A stretch of DNA of 20,000 nucleotides from Penaeus vannamei. Taxonomy: Eukaryota > Arthropoda > Malacostraca > Decapoda > Penaeidae. Position numbers and translations under genes: made by a program. The notes beneath the pieces were generated by a model. It was given only the letters and a program-made list of their open reading frames with translations, searched no databases and was not told the DNA's origin. The stretch covers positions 34,299,376 through 34,319,375 of the forward strand of contig NC_091574.1 of NCBI RefSeq assembly GCF_042767895.1, read 5' to 3'. Shown piece after piece: positions 1 through 12,750 of this stretch. The first letter of the stretch is position 1. Each line of letters opens with the position of its first letter.

Positions 1-1375
<1,375 letters not shown>

Positions 1376-1860
1376 GCTGGAGAGGCGGGGGAGGGGGGGG
1401 GGTTGAGCGGACTGTTGGGGGAAGGGGCAGGAGTGGGGAGGAATTCGTCATATTCCCCTCCCTCCTCTATGGGTGGGAGAAGGGGGAAGGAGGAGAAGGG
1501 GAGCGAGGCTGAATGGGAGGTTGATGGGAAAAGGGAGAGGGGGACAGAGAAAAGGATGCAGGGAAGGGAAATGGGAGGTGACAGGGGGGAGGGGGGAAGG
1601 GGGAAGGGGGAGGGAGCCGAGGAGTTGTGGAGGGACGGTTAATGAGAGATCCAGGGAGAGGGGAGAAGGGAGAAGAGAGGAGAGAAGAGAAAATGAGAAG
1701 GAAAAAAGACGACGTGAGAAGGGAGAAATCAAAGGTATGAAAGGTAAGAAAGGAGAAGGGAAAAATAAAAAGTAAGAACGGAGAAGACGAAGGGGGAAGG
1801 TGCTACCGGTAGTGGGAAGGGGGAGGGAAGGGGGAGGGGCGGAGGAGGGGAAGGGCGGCG
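1376..1860. repeat. G-rich polypurine block
   Basis: The plus strand is almost entirely G and A, with many runs of four or more G separated by one to three bases, for example around 1586-1615 and 1812-1850. This suits G-quadruplex or triplex (H-DNA) formation. Basic Gly/Arg frames on the plus strand and Pro/Leu/Ser frames on the minus strand arise from the composition and are not called as genes. Confidence 0.85.
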
Positions 1861-3029
<1,169 letters not shown>

Positions 3030-3880
3030 GTGGAAGAGAGGGAGAGGGAGAGGGAGAGGGAGAGGGAGAAAGAAAAGGAGAGAGAGAGAAAGGGAAAGGG
3101 GGATGGAGAGAGAGGAAAGAGAGGGAGAAGGAGGGATGACGAAGACGGAAAAGAAAAGGAGCAGAAGAGATGACGAATAAAAATTGAGTGAAGGGGAAAG
3201 GGAAGGAGGAAAAGAAGAAGAAGAAAGAGGAGGAAGAGCAGGAGGAAAAAGAAGAAAAAACGAGGAATAGGAAAAAAATAAGGAAAATAAAATTAAAAGA
3301 AAGAGATGAAAATTGAGGAGGACGAGGAGGACGAGGAGAAGAAGTGGAAGAAAAAAGAAGGAGAAGAAAAAAAAAGAAAAAGAAAAAGAAGAAAAGAGAA
3401 GCGAAGAATAAATCACCACCATCGCCACACCCGTCGACAGCACGTAGGGGAGGGATTGCAGCAGGACTGATTCATCGTCGACAACCTCCTCTTCCTCCTA
3501 TTCCAGTGCAAGGGAGGAGAGGAAGGAGGAGGTGGGGGCGGAGTAAGAATAAGAGAGGAATAGGAATAGGAATAGGAATAGGAGGTGGAGGAAGAGGAGG
3601 AAGAGAAAGGAGGAGGTGGGGGCGGAGTAAGAATAAGAGAGGAATAGTAGGTGGAGAAGGAGGAGGTGGAGGAGAAAGAGGAAGAAGGAGACGAAGGAGG
3701 AGGTGGAGGCGGAGTAAGAATAAGAGAGGGATAAGAGAGGGATAGGAGGTGGAGGTGGAGGAGGAGGAAGAGGAGAAAGAGGAAAAGGAAGAGGAGGAGG
3801 AAGAGGAGGAAGAGGAGAAAGAGGAAAAGGAAGAGGAGGAGGAAGAAGATATAAAGGAAGATGAAGAAGAGGATTGGACA
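3030..3880. repeat. Polypurine GA/GGA-rich block
   Basis: The plus strand is nearly pure purine from 3030 to about 3416 and from about 3510 to 3880. A short mixed-sequence island at about 3410-3510 divides the two halves. It contains GAG, GAAA, AGGAGG and GGAATA sub-repeats. Glu/Arg/Lys-rich plus frames and Ser/Leu/Pro-rich minus frames are by-products of the composition. Long purine mirror tracts like this favour H-DNA. Confidence 0.9.
3523..3733. repeat. Higher-order purine repeat, ~84-87 bp period
   Basis: A 40-bp module reading GGAGGAGGTGGGGGCGGAGT and continuing AAGAATAAGAGAGG occurs at about 3523-3562, 3607-3646 and 3693-3733. The third copy carries small substitutions. The copies are joined by (GGAATA)n and GGTGGA-type spacers. 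The arrangement implies duplication of a larger unit on top of simple slippage. Confidence 0.88.
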
Positions 3881-5338
3881 GAGAAGGCAACGAAACAAAC
3901 AAACAAACAAACCAGAGCGGGACCAAGACCATCCCCACAGCCCAACCCCCGACTCCGGCCGACAGCAACGGCGCACACAAGAATTCCTCCTGCGCCCCGC
4001 CCTCAGCCGACGTCCACGCAGCCAGTCTTGAAGGTGAGGGAGGCAACCTTGGGCGAGTAAAAGGTTCCCGGACGCGTGTCAACAAACTCTGTCCCTCGAA
4101 TTCCGACGGGATAGCGAGTCCTACGAGCACCGGCGTTTCCGCGCTTGAGGACGGAGCGAGCTGCATCACGGAGAGGAACGGGAGATGGGAGGAGGAGGAG
4201 GAGAGAGGGGGAAGGAAGGGTGGAGGTACACGAGGAAAGGGTGGGGGGAGGAAGGGAGAGTTGATGAGGAAGGAAGGTGGCGGAAGGTAAAACTGGAAGA
4301 GGGAAAAATGTAAAGATGATGAGGATGGAAGGAAACAAGAGGAAATAAGAGAAGGGAAACAGAAGAGAACAGAGAGAGGGGTAAAAGGATGGCTAAAGCT
4401 TGTCAAGCCTTGAAAATAAAAGAGGCCCAGAAAATACATACTTCTTAAAATCGAATACACAAGAACGCGTAAATTGGCCTTCTGTTCCCGTGGTGGGCCC
4501 GGCGGTGTCCCGAGACACGAGAGCCCAGGTGAATCGGCTCCGCTCGCCGCAGGCCGTAACATCCGCGTCGCCGTTATGATAATGCCGAGTTACGGTCGCC
4601 CGGCATCGTCGCCGCTCGTGTCACCTCGGAGGCCCCCGCTGCCACCTTCTGCAGACACAACAAATCGACGGCGAAGGCGAAGCATTATGATCTTACGGTG
4701 GCACGTTCACATGTGCGGTAGGCCGGTCGTTAAACAGTTACGACATATGGCTTAAGATTCCCTTAATAAGCAAAGCCGCTTGCCCCATGTGGCTTGAGCA
4801 AGTCGCCGGGCGATATCAACCAAATGTTATGTGGATTTGCGGTGGCCATGGACACGCGATGGGACCCTCTGCGGCGCTGGCGAAGTCAAGGCGTCGATGA
4901 GGACATGGATATAAGGTGAGAACAAAACGCAAAACTGCCCCGACGCAAAGCAAGGATCGGGTGTTTGGTTAGCAATTTATAAGACTGCAGACGCTTAGCC
5001 TACTTCCGGACGAAACTTCATGATCAACGTTCAAAGAATCCTGTTCACTTGACTTAAAATCAGTGTTCCCACAGTCAGCTGATCAGCGCGGCCAGAACAC
5101 TTAGCTTCTGCTTTCATAGAGCACGACCTTTCGAAGTTGCGTTATTCATAAGATTTCGCTTATATAGGCCTTCGTGATGATTCCAAACGCGAAACATGAT
5201 ACAGTGCTATCAAACACACGACCTACTGATCTACAACGAAATAAAACAACACGGCATCCTAAATAAATACAACGAGCGTCACCCCCTTCAAACACAACAC
5301 CGAAACCAAAACAAGACACAAAGAAAGCGAACACTCAC
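3881..5338. other. Unique sequence downstream of exon C
   Basis: Mostly ordinary DNA. GC-rich patches at about 3920-4180 and 4480-4680 flank a GA-rich stretch at 4180-4400. Further exons of the minus-strand gene could lie here, because exon C ends at a strong donor, but I could not pick one with a convincing acceptor and the required phase. A possible plus-strand exon at 4848-4915 is listed separately. Confidence 0.45.
4848..4915 (+). CDS. Possible plus-strand first coding exon (weak)
   Basis: An ATG in the good context GCCATGG at 4848 opens 22 codons, MDTRWDPLRRWRSQGVDEDM followed by Asp-Ile, and ends at AAG|GTGAGA, a consensus-like 5' splice site at 4916. The frame is also open upstream through another ATG at 4824, so the start is uncertain. 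I found no matching downstream exon or promoter, and the peptide is unrecognised. Short open stretches ending at GTGAG occur by chance, so this is only a candidate. Confidence 0.18.
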
Positions 5339-5486
5339 TTGGACCTGCGCCGGTTGAGAGAGTTGGTATGTAGTTCTGCGGGAGTCCTCGCGGGGCTGAC
5401 GGACTCTAGCGCTGGGCTAGACGACCCCGAAAGCGAAGACAACGAGAAGCTAAGCGGAGCCAACGCTCCCATGCCGCTTGTCGCAC
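5339..5486 (-). CDS. Exon C of an unrecognised low-complexity protein
   Basis: Third visible exon of the minus-strand gene, 148 bp. Its acceptor is CTTTGCTTTCTCAG just above 5486 and its donor is CCAA|GTGAGTG at 5338-5337, close to the consensus. Exon B leaves one base of a codon and this exon supplies the other two. That register is open throughout and gives a Gly, then about 48 residues rich in Ser, Ala, Leu and Pro, including PLSFSLSSLSGSSSPALES, and ending in the basic cluster LNRRRS. If the donor is skipped, the frame stops at once (AAG TGA), which would make this a C-terminal exon ending RRRSK. The GTGAGT donor makes splicing to a further exon more likely. RRRS resembles a basophilic-kinase or 14-3-3 type site, but this is inference. 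No family was recognised. Confidence 0.72.
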
Positions 5487-5846
5487 CTGAGAAAGCAAAG
5501 AGGAATCAGTAATGGAAAACACGGATGCTGGAAAAGGAAGGAGAGGAAAGGAATGAAGGGGAGGAAGAACGAAGGCCTGCGAAAAGAAAAGGGAAGGAAG
5601 GGGAGGAAGGAAGAGAGCTGGGGCACTAGAAAGGAAGGGGAAGGGGAAGGGGAGGGAGGGGGAGAGAGGGAAGGGGAAGGGAAAAGGATAGGCGACACGG
5701 TATAAGAAATAATAGAAAATAAGAAAAGGGAAATGGATATCTGGGAAGGTGTGAAGGAGTGAAAAATGGCATAATTTTTTCATATGTTAGTTATGTGAAT
5801 CAATGAACAAATAACTAAAGTATCCAAAACAGTCACATTCAAGTAC
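5487..5846 (-). other. Intron between exons B and C (360 bp)
   Basis: A short phase-1 intron. The donor after exon B reads AAAG|GTACTTG, a fair match with the first four bases good. The acceptor before exon C has a T/C-rich tract and CAG. On plus, about 5518-5735 is purine-rich with GGGGAA/GGAAGG sub-repeats, so the transcript carries a long pyrimidine stretch upstream of the acceptor. Pro/Ser/Phe frames in this part are composition effects. Confidence 0.7.
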
Positions 5847-6580
5847 CTTTATCATTCTCCATATTTGCGGTGTCTGGTTCGTCAACTTTAATTGTAATAA
5901 CAGGTGCTGGCGAAGCGTTATATGACGGGTGCCATGACGCCGCTGGCTCAAGCCCGCGGCACAATTTGGCACCAACTTGGGGTTCGGAACACTGAGGTTC
6001 CAGGTTTGAAGATTGAAGAATTTTGGAACAAGAGAGTTCCGGTGCAGAGCTGATAACTTGACTTGTGCTCTTGAAAGAATGAGAAATCTGTTCAAGAGAA
6101 AGGTTAGATCCACGTAAAGACTTCACAGTTAATAATCTAGTCTCAGGTACTAGTTTAAGGAAGTCCTTTTTGGCACTTTGATTGGCTAGAAAATTTTGCT
6201 TCAGTCTGCCTTCAAATTTCTCTTCTCGATGGCAGTTTTCTTTGTCAGATGATGAGAGAAAACGATCGCTCTCTGTATCGCTCAAACGTAGAAAACGAGC
6301 ATCACCGTTCTCGCTTGAGAGAAAACGGATATCCTCATCTTCTAGGGGATACTCCGGTGGAGGTGTTACCGATGACGACTCGAAGCGTAGCGTATTCCTA
6401 GATGCTGCTCTACTTTCCGTCTTAGAAGTCCTCGAACTCAAAGACTCTTCGTCCACGTGATCGAGATTTAGGACGAACTCGTGGTCGTGAATAAGCGACG
6501 GGAGTCCTAAGGATGCTTCTCCCGAATCACTGAAGTAGTCGCTCGTGACGCTATTGGCTCGGGCCTTCAGCAATGGAGAC
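5847..6580 (-). CDS. Exon B of an unrecognised low-complexity protein
   Basis: Second visible exon, 734 bp. Its acceptor is TTTCGTCTATTGCAG above 6580 and its donor is GTACTTG below 5847. It enters needing one base (phase 2) and leaves one base (phase 1). It encodes 244 complete residues that look like genuine, varied protein rather than repeat translation: rich in Ser, Glu, Leu and Asp, with no membrane segment, signal peptide or recognisable fold. Residues numbered within the exon: DSGEAS at 18-23 fits the beta-TrCP phosphodegron pattern; PPEY at 74-77 fits the WW-binding PPxY motif; three RFL[S/R]-containing repeats lie at 85-110; KEN at 113-115; VITIKVDE at 227-234 fits a SUMO-interacting motif (hydrophobic core plus acids). 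Probably a regulated, phosphorylated scaffold or tail region. The family is unknown to me and function is not assigned. Confidence 0.85.
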
Positions 6581-6816
6581 CTGCAATAGACGAAAGGCAA
6601 TTAATGAACAGAACTCAAAGGGTTGAAATGCACAGGAAAGCAACGAGAAATAAGTTATATGTCCAGGCATGTATATGTAATGTATAAATAAAATAAAAAT
6701 CGATAGCTAACATTTGCATATAAATGTATGCATACAAACATAGCAGACATAGAGATGTATATACATACATACATACACACTAATGTATACACAATGTATA
6801 TCTAATGCATCATACA

Positions 6817-7083
<267 letters not shown>

Positions 7084-7444
7084 TATAGGTAGTAAATTTA
7101 TTACTTCTCTATTTCCAAAACACAGTTGGCAATGAATAATACATCTGCATCTTCCCTTAAAAAGTCCGCCCATTTCCTAAACACAATATTATTCATCCAC
7201 ACCATCTCATCCATCCCAACCAATATACAAATAACGAAAGTCCTCTACGTTCTAAAAACTCGAATCGCCTCGAATCCCCAAAAAAGCGAAAGTGACGCCC
7301 CTCCCCCCCCCCCTCACAGCCCCCTTCACCCCCCCCCTCTCCTCCCTGACCGAAATGCTTTCAAGCTGAAAGTAAAATTCGCGCCCGGCATTGTGACCCT
7401 CTGACCCGTCTGTGTAGCGACCGGACCGACCCGCGACACTGGGA

Positions 7445-7484
7445 ATAACAATAATAAAAATATAATAATAATAATAATAATAAC
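7445..7484. repeat. Short (AAT)n repeat
   Basis: An imperfect AAT/ATA run of about 40 bp beside a unique island. The Tyr/Leu runs it produces on the minus strand are not coding. Confidence 0.85.
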
Positions 7485-8710
7485 AGTGGCAGAGCAAAAG
7501 GGGGTTCGGCATCCGGTATTTTGCCATCGCTATTGTGAGAGGCGCCAGCAAAGTCGGGCGTGGCGTACTGCTGTGGCCGCCCACGCAACGCTAGACCTAC
7601 ATAGCTCTGCGGCGGGAGAATTAGGAACAGCCGTTAATATATAATAATAGGTCGATCATTTCAACATATCTGCTGTACAGAGGCAGAGCTGTGCGGCATG
7701 AAATCTGGGGGAAACGGTCCTTCTGGTACGAAAGAGAAACTTGCAGAACAACAAGAAATGAGAAATCTGTGGGAATGTATAAAGAGACGACAATATGGCA
7801 GATTAATAAGTCATTAAAAGTTAAAAGAACAGCATCTAGTCTTTTAGCATTTCTTAGTGACGTTTATAATTCCGAAAGGTAAAATTAAATGTGAAAAAAC
7901 AATGTCAATGAGTGGGTAACTTTTAAATGGTCTCTCCCTAATTAAAACGTAAATCTTCATAATATGAAATGAAATATCATTGCAGACAATAACGTCACTC
8001 TTCAGAACTAATGATAAAGCCTGGGAAAACACGATAATAAAAGGTCACTAAACATAACCCAAAACCACAATAGCAAAATACGCCTTAACATTCTTGATAA
8101 ATACAACAGAAATCAACAGGTGTACTCTCCCGTTTTTCCACATCTTTACCCGACTCATTAAACCCCACCAATTAGCTTCCCTAATGATGATTCCTACCAA
8201 TGCTGTCGCAATCACTATCATCACCGCCACGCGCGCATTATTCCAATTATCATAACCATCGCAATCACAATGCTTGGCCTTCAGAGACAGTCCCCGAGAA
8301 CGGCACATTCTTTGGCCGTACAAAATTACGTTCCCTGGTTATCCACTGTGGGAAGGTACGGAGCTTTTGCACGCTTTTTAATCCACTACTGAAAGAAGTA
8401 CAATGTCACACACTTCTTAAATTAACGAAATATAACCTTGACTCGTCCTAAAAATTACTATTCATTGCTATAGAGAAGGAAATACCATGTCCATTAAGCC
8501 TAACGCGAAACTACAATAAATATCGATGTCCGCCGTGGTCATCAAGGTTATAATCAATATGATTACCATTACCATTCCTTTTCCTCAGCGCCAAATTCTA
8601 AGACGCTCGAATTGAGCAAGCAAACAGCAAAACAAGCAACATTCACGCCAACACCAACGCCCTAGCATGCACGTGAGCTTCTGCAGGTGCACCCCCCCCC
8701 ACGTCCCTTC

Positions 8711-8840
8711 CTTCCTCCCCTTCTCTCCCCTGTCCCCCGCCTCTTCCCTGTCCCCCGTCTCTTCCCTGTCCCCCTTCACTCCCCTGTCCCCCTTCTCTCC
8801 CAAGTCCCCCTTCCCTCCCCGTCTGTCCCGTCCCCCTCCC
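8711..8840. repeat. Pyrimidine minisatellite, ~18-20 bp unit
   Basis: Successive units of the type CTCTTCCCTGTCCCCCGT or CTCCCCTGTCCCCCTT repeat about five to six times, with variation (AAGTCCCCC in one). On the minus strand this reads GGGGGACAGGG and supplies a Gly/Glu/Asp/Arg repeat frame of the GDREE type, which I treat as non-coding. Confidence 0.88.
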
Positions 8841-9254
8841 CCACCCCCCTACGAGCCTCCAAGGAACAAGTTTCACTCGTCCTTTATCGCTAAGTCTCAT
8901 GCGAGAAGCCACACCTGGAAGCAGGAGGAGGGACTGTCTGGGCTTCCACGGATAATGCATACACATGTGGGTGTGTTTGTGCTGATGTTTGCTTGCTTGT
9001 GCTTGCCTGTGCGTGTGTGAGTCTGTGTATGCGTACATGTGGGAAGTGAGGTTACAAGCATGAACGTTTGTTTGGATTTGCACGTTTGACATACAAACAA
9101 AAATAAGAAGCACAACAACAAAACACCATTTGTTTCTAGCAGAGCATAATTAGCGTCTAAAGGGAAGATACTCGTGTTCTTCAAGTTTTTATCTTGTCTT
9201 ACTGCGGTGTATTTATATCAAAGCATGCATTTACGTGTCACTGCGGAAAAAAAA

Positions 9255-9289
9255 TTGGAAAACCAGTTCACTGTGCTTGGTTTTTCCAA
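9255..9289. other. Small imperfect hairpin
   Basis: TTGGAAAACC at 9255-9264 pairs with GGTTTTTCCAA at 9279-9289 around a 14-base gap, with one extra T. The partial CCA/TTGG match next to the loop extends the stem. It could be a chance palindrome or a remnant of a small element. No flanking target-site duplication was identified. Confidence 0.4.
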
Positions 9290-10079
9290 AGAAACTTTAT
9301 TCACGATAACTTCAACATGCACCAATGGCTAAGGGTGTGAAATTCAATACCTTCTAAAATTCCACATTTGCATGTCTATACATATTTACGACTCGGATCA
9401 TTTACAACTTCCTGACAACACTTCTGTTTTTCTCCCATTCACTTTTTTTAAAACTCTGGAGACTTCCATCGGCAAACTACCCAATTTAAACCACCTGGTT
9501 AAGCCCAGCTGAATATTCATAGAAAGCTGATGGGTGCGTTGGCAAACACTCGCCCCCTCTCGTTACGAAGAGAAATGCCGAGACGGTGTAATTTACATAA
9601 TAATCTTGGGTGTGATTCTTGGCTCCTAGGGACCCGGCACGCTCCCAGGTCGCGGGGGTCAACTTGCAATAACACTCCTGCCCCTGCAACTGCGCGTCTC
9701 CAAGCCAGGGAGGACGCGGGCGCTCTGTCGACACCGGCTTAATCCCCCCCTGCCATTTGCTCTCCTATCGACCCCCGGGAAGACTCGTTCTCTTGGCGTG
9801 AATCGGCCGAGGTCTCACGAATACCGCGCCATTTCAAGAAGACAAAACAGCATCACGTGCCTTTCATTACTTAAACCGTGACGGGAGTAAAGTCATCTCA
9901 CCCTCCGCCAGAAGCCGACGGCCCTCTCCGCCTTGTTACATCGCCTCGCGCTCACGGCAGGGAATGAGGGCGGCTGGCGGAGCCTCGGAAATGCGAGTGT
10001 CTTGACGGCGCCCAAGGACCTCCTCGAGCCAAGGAAGGATAAGGATAAAAAAGGTTGGGAGTGGAATAGTGTTGGAATA

Positions 10080-10391
<312 letters not shown>

Positions 10392-10689
10392 GGGGTAAAA
10401 ACAGCAAGATAAAGAAAACGTTAAGAGAATCGCAAGCACAAACATCCGCCCATTTCCCCGACGACAGCAGTGGGCGGCGCGCGTGGGTCAAGGGCACAAA
10501 GACAACGTGACTCTCCCACTTTTAAAACGCCTTAATCGCCTATAACATCACCACCAGGCGACTCTCCACTGGATCCGAGTCGCCAAGAATTGAAATGGCG
10601 TTAAATAAAAATATGGCAGTTCTGGAATGGAACTCATTCTTTCCAAACCGTTAATGACAATCATTTCCTTTATTAAAAAAATGTATATA

Positions 10690-10708
10690 TAATAATAATA
10701 ACAATAAC

Positions 10709-10764
<56 letters not shown>

Positions 10765-10768
10765 TAAC

Positions 10769-10808
<40 letters not shown>
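10690..10808. repeat. (AAT)n microsatellite with an internal 60-bp duplication
   Basis: A trinucleotide AAT array broken by ACAATAACAA. That interruption and its flanks recur identically 60 bp later: 10691-10740 equals 10751-10800. A segment duplication has therefore acted inside the array. Ile, Leu or Asn homopolymer frames here are artefacts. Confidence 0.95.
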
Positions 10809-11004
10809 TACAAATAAATGAAAAAATCAACAAAAAAGGGAGAGAAAAATAAATGGTCAGTTAAGCTCCTCGCAATCACCATAAAACGGGTTCAAAGGGA
10901 ATCATGGTATCTAAAAGAGCCATTTGCACGGCCATTTAAGGGACAGCGTTAATGATAAAGCGGTTCTGGACATTTACACAAAAAATGGCTTCCTCGTCCG
11001 CCTT

Positions 11005-11121
11005 ACACACGAACACACACTAACATAGACACACACAAACACACACACAAACACACACATACGCACACGAACACAGATACACACACGCACGCACGCACGC
11101 ACACACATACACACGCACGCA

Positions 11122-11186
<65 letters not shown>

Positions 11187-11211
11187 ACACACTCACGCAC
11201 CCACACACACA
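11005..11211. repeat. Imperfect (CA)n microsatellite
   Basis: A degenerate CA/CG-interspersed flank (ACGCACGCACGC, ACACATAC) leads into a pure CA run at about 11129-11184 and a short degenerate tail. The gradient from degenerate to pure suggests old and newer parts of the array. Confidence 0.95.
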
Positions 11212-11394
11212 ACGAGACTCCCAGTGAATCCACTCTTCTCTTGACGTTCTGGTATATTCTATCTTTTCGAAGAGTTCCCGAGATTTTGTTTTGGTCCACT
11301 GTCCGATTCTCTTCCCCTGGCTTGGTTTTCGTTATCTCGTCCACCGCGAATAACTTTGAGCGGATTGAGACGGCTGAGGCTGGCATAATCTCTC

Positions 11395-11745
11395 CTCATC
11401 TTTTCTTTTTAATTTTCTTCTTTTTTTTTCTGTTTCTTGCTCTCAACTTCATTTCCTAGATTTTTTATATAGTTTTTTCTTTCTTCCTATCTCCTCAGCC
11501 ATTATCTTTCTCTTATTTTTCCTTCATAACTCTCTTTTTCCTTTGCTCTATCTCTCTATTTGTCTATCTGTCAGCTTCTATGCATGCATGTCTGCCTGCT
11601 TGTTTGTCTATCTGCCTCTATGCCTGCTTGCACAACTGCCTGCCTGTCTCTTTTCCTTCCCTTATTCCCCTCTCCCCCATTCCCCTCTCCCCACTCCCTC
11701 TTTCCCCTCTCCCCTCCCCTCTCCCCCTCCCCCTCCGTCGCTGCA
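11395..11745. repeat. Long polypyrimidine stretch
   Basis: The plus strand is almost all T and C: TTTTC/TCTT-rich first, then CTGCCTGC and CTCCCC units, ending in the tract before CAG at 11743-11745. It could act as the pyrimidine tract of a plus-strand 3' splice site (see 11746-11889) or may simply be low-complexity DNA. Confidence 0.8.
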
Positions 11746-11889
11746 GGATCTCGAGCCAGCGGCGCCGAACGACCGGCTTCGCGGCTCCTGCTCCCGCCGC
11801 CCATCCATCAGCCGCCCGCGCTCCTCCGCCATCAATTAGCCACTATCATCTGTCAATTAGCCAGCGCCATCTCGCATCATCCTTGGCAG
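11746..11889 (+). CDS. Possible plus-strand exon with two open frames (weak)
   Basis: A long pyrimidine tract followed by GTCGCTGCAG gives a textbook-like acceptor ending at 11745. A strong-looking donor, TTGGCAG|GTGATC, lies at 11890. The interval is 144 bp, GC-rich and not repetitive. Two of three frames are open across it, one reading from ISSQRRRTTGFAAPAP and the other from SRASGAERPASRLL. Neither peptide is recognised and no partner exon was found. It may instead be a non-coding RNA exon or a regulatory island, since it also carries homeodomain-type TAATT cores. Confidence 0.22.
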
Positions 11890-11951
11890 GTGATCATCAG
11901 CCGCGAGACCCTTCGCTGTTCGTGCGTTCCGCGTAAGCGTTCGCTAATTAG

Positions 11952-12157
11952 GTCTGTCTCTACCTCTGTCTATCTCTTCTCTTCTCTCTCTTTTTTCTAT
12001 CTGTCTGTCTCTCTCTGTCTCTCTCATTTTTTCTGTCTCTCTTTGTCTCTATCTCTCTGCCTCTCTATCTTTCTTTCTTTCTATCTTTCTTTCTCTGTAT
12101 CTCTCTATCTTCCTTTCACTCTATCTTTCTTTCTCTCTATCTCTCTCCCTCTCTCTA
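11952..12157. repeat. Degenerate CT/TCTG pyrimidine repeat
   Basis: Mixed TCTG, CTCT, TATC and TTTC units on plus, for example repeated CTATCTTTCTTTCT words at about 12065-12140. It is an imperfect pyrimidine microsatellite. Confidence 0.88.
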
Positions 12158-12232
12158 ACCTTGCTAACCCAGAAGAAAAGAAATCAAAACAACACCCCAC
12201 CCCATCCCCCCAAAAATTACGCACATCCTCCC

Positions 12233-12405
<173 letters not shown>

Positions 12406-12615
12406 AGCAGACAGACAAACAAACCGATCCCTCGCGAAACCCAACCCCCTGCCCATACCAACCTCGACTCCGCGAAACGCAAAAATTCCCTGACCAGTTC
12501 CCTTCGCACGTGCGGCCTGGGGCTCGGCAGAACCGGCTCGGGGGCGTCCGCGCGAGGTACTGGCAGCCGGGCGGTGCACGCTGTATGTACGTTCTTTTAG
12601 AGGCCAATGCTGTCA

Positions 12616-12688
12616 TTCTCTCTCTCTCTCTTTCTCTCTATCCCTATCTCTATCTCTTTCTCTCTCTGTCTGTCTGTCTGTCTCTCTG

Positions 12689-12749
<61 letters not shown>
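12616..12749. repeat. (CT)n microsatellite with TCTG interruptions
   Basis: CT repeats with TATC and CTGTCTGTCTGT interruptions in the first half and a pure CT run in the second half, to 12749. The GC-rich unique island at 12410-12615 separates it from the GA array, so opposite purine/pyrimidine arrays sit about 210 bp apart. Confidence 0.95.

Positions 12750-12750
<1 letters not shown>

Noticed and set aside
3498..4562. Minus-strand frame of 354 codons
   Set aside because: Most of it is Pro/Leu/Ser translation of the polypurine block. Its more protein-like part (about 3950-4180) is GC-rich unique DNA open in more than one frame, and I found no acceptor with the phase needed to continue exon C.
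9486..9742. Opposed open frames in a GC-rich unique island
   Set aside because: Open on both strands without splice signals or recognisable peptide. Probably just a GC-rich island with few stops.
10880..10900. GGTTCAAAG resembling a tRNA B box
   Set aside because: The match is incomplete and no A box or cloverleaf can be drawn around it.
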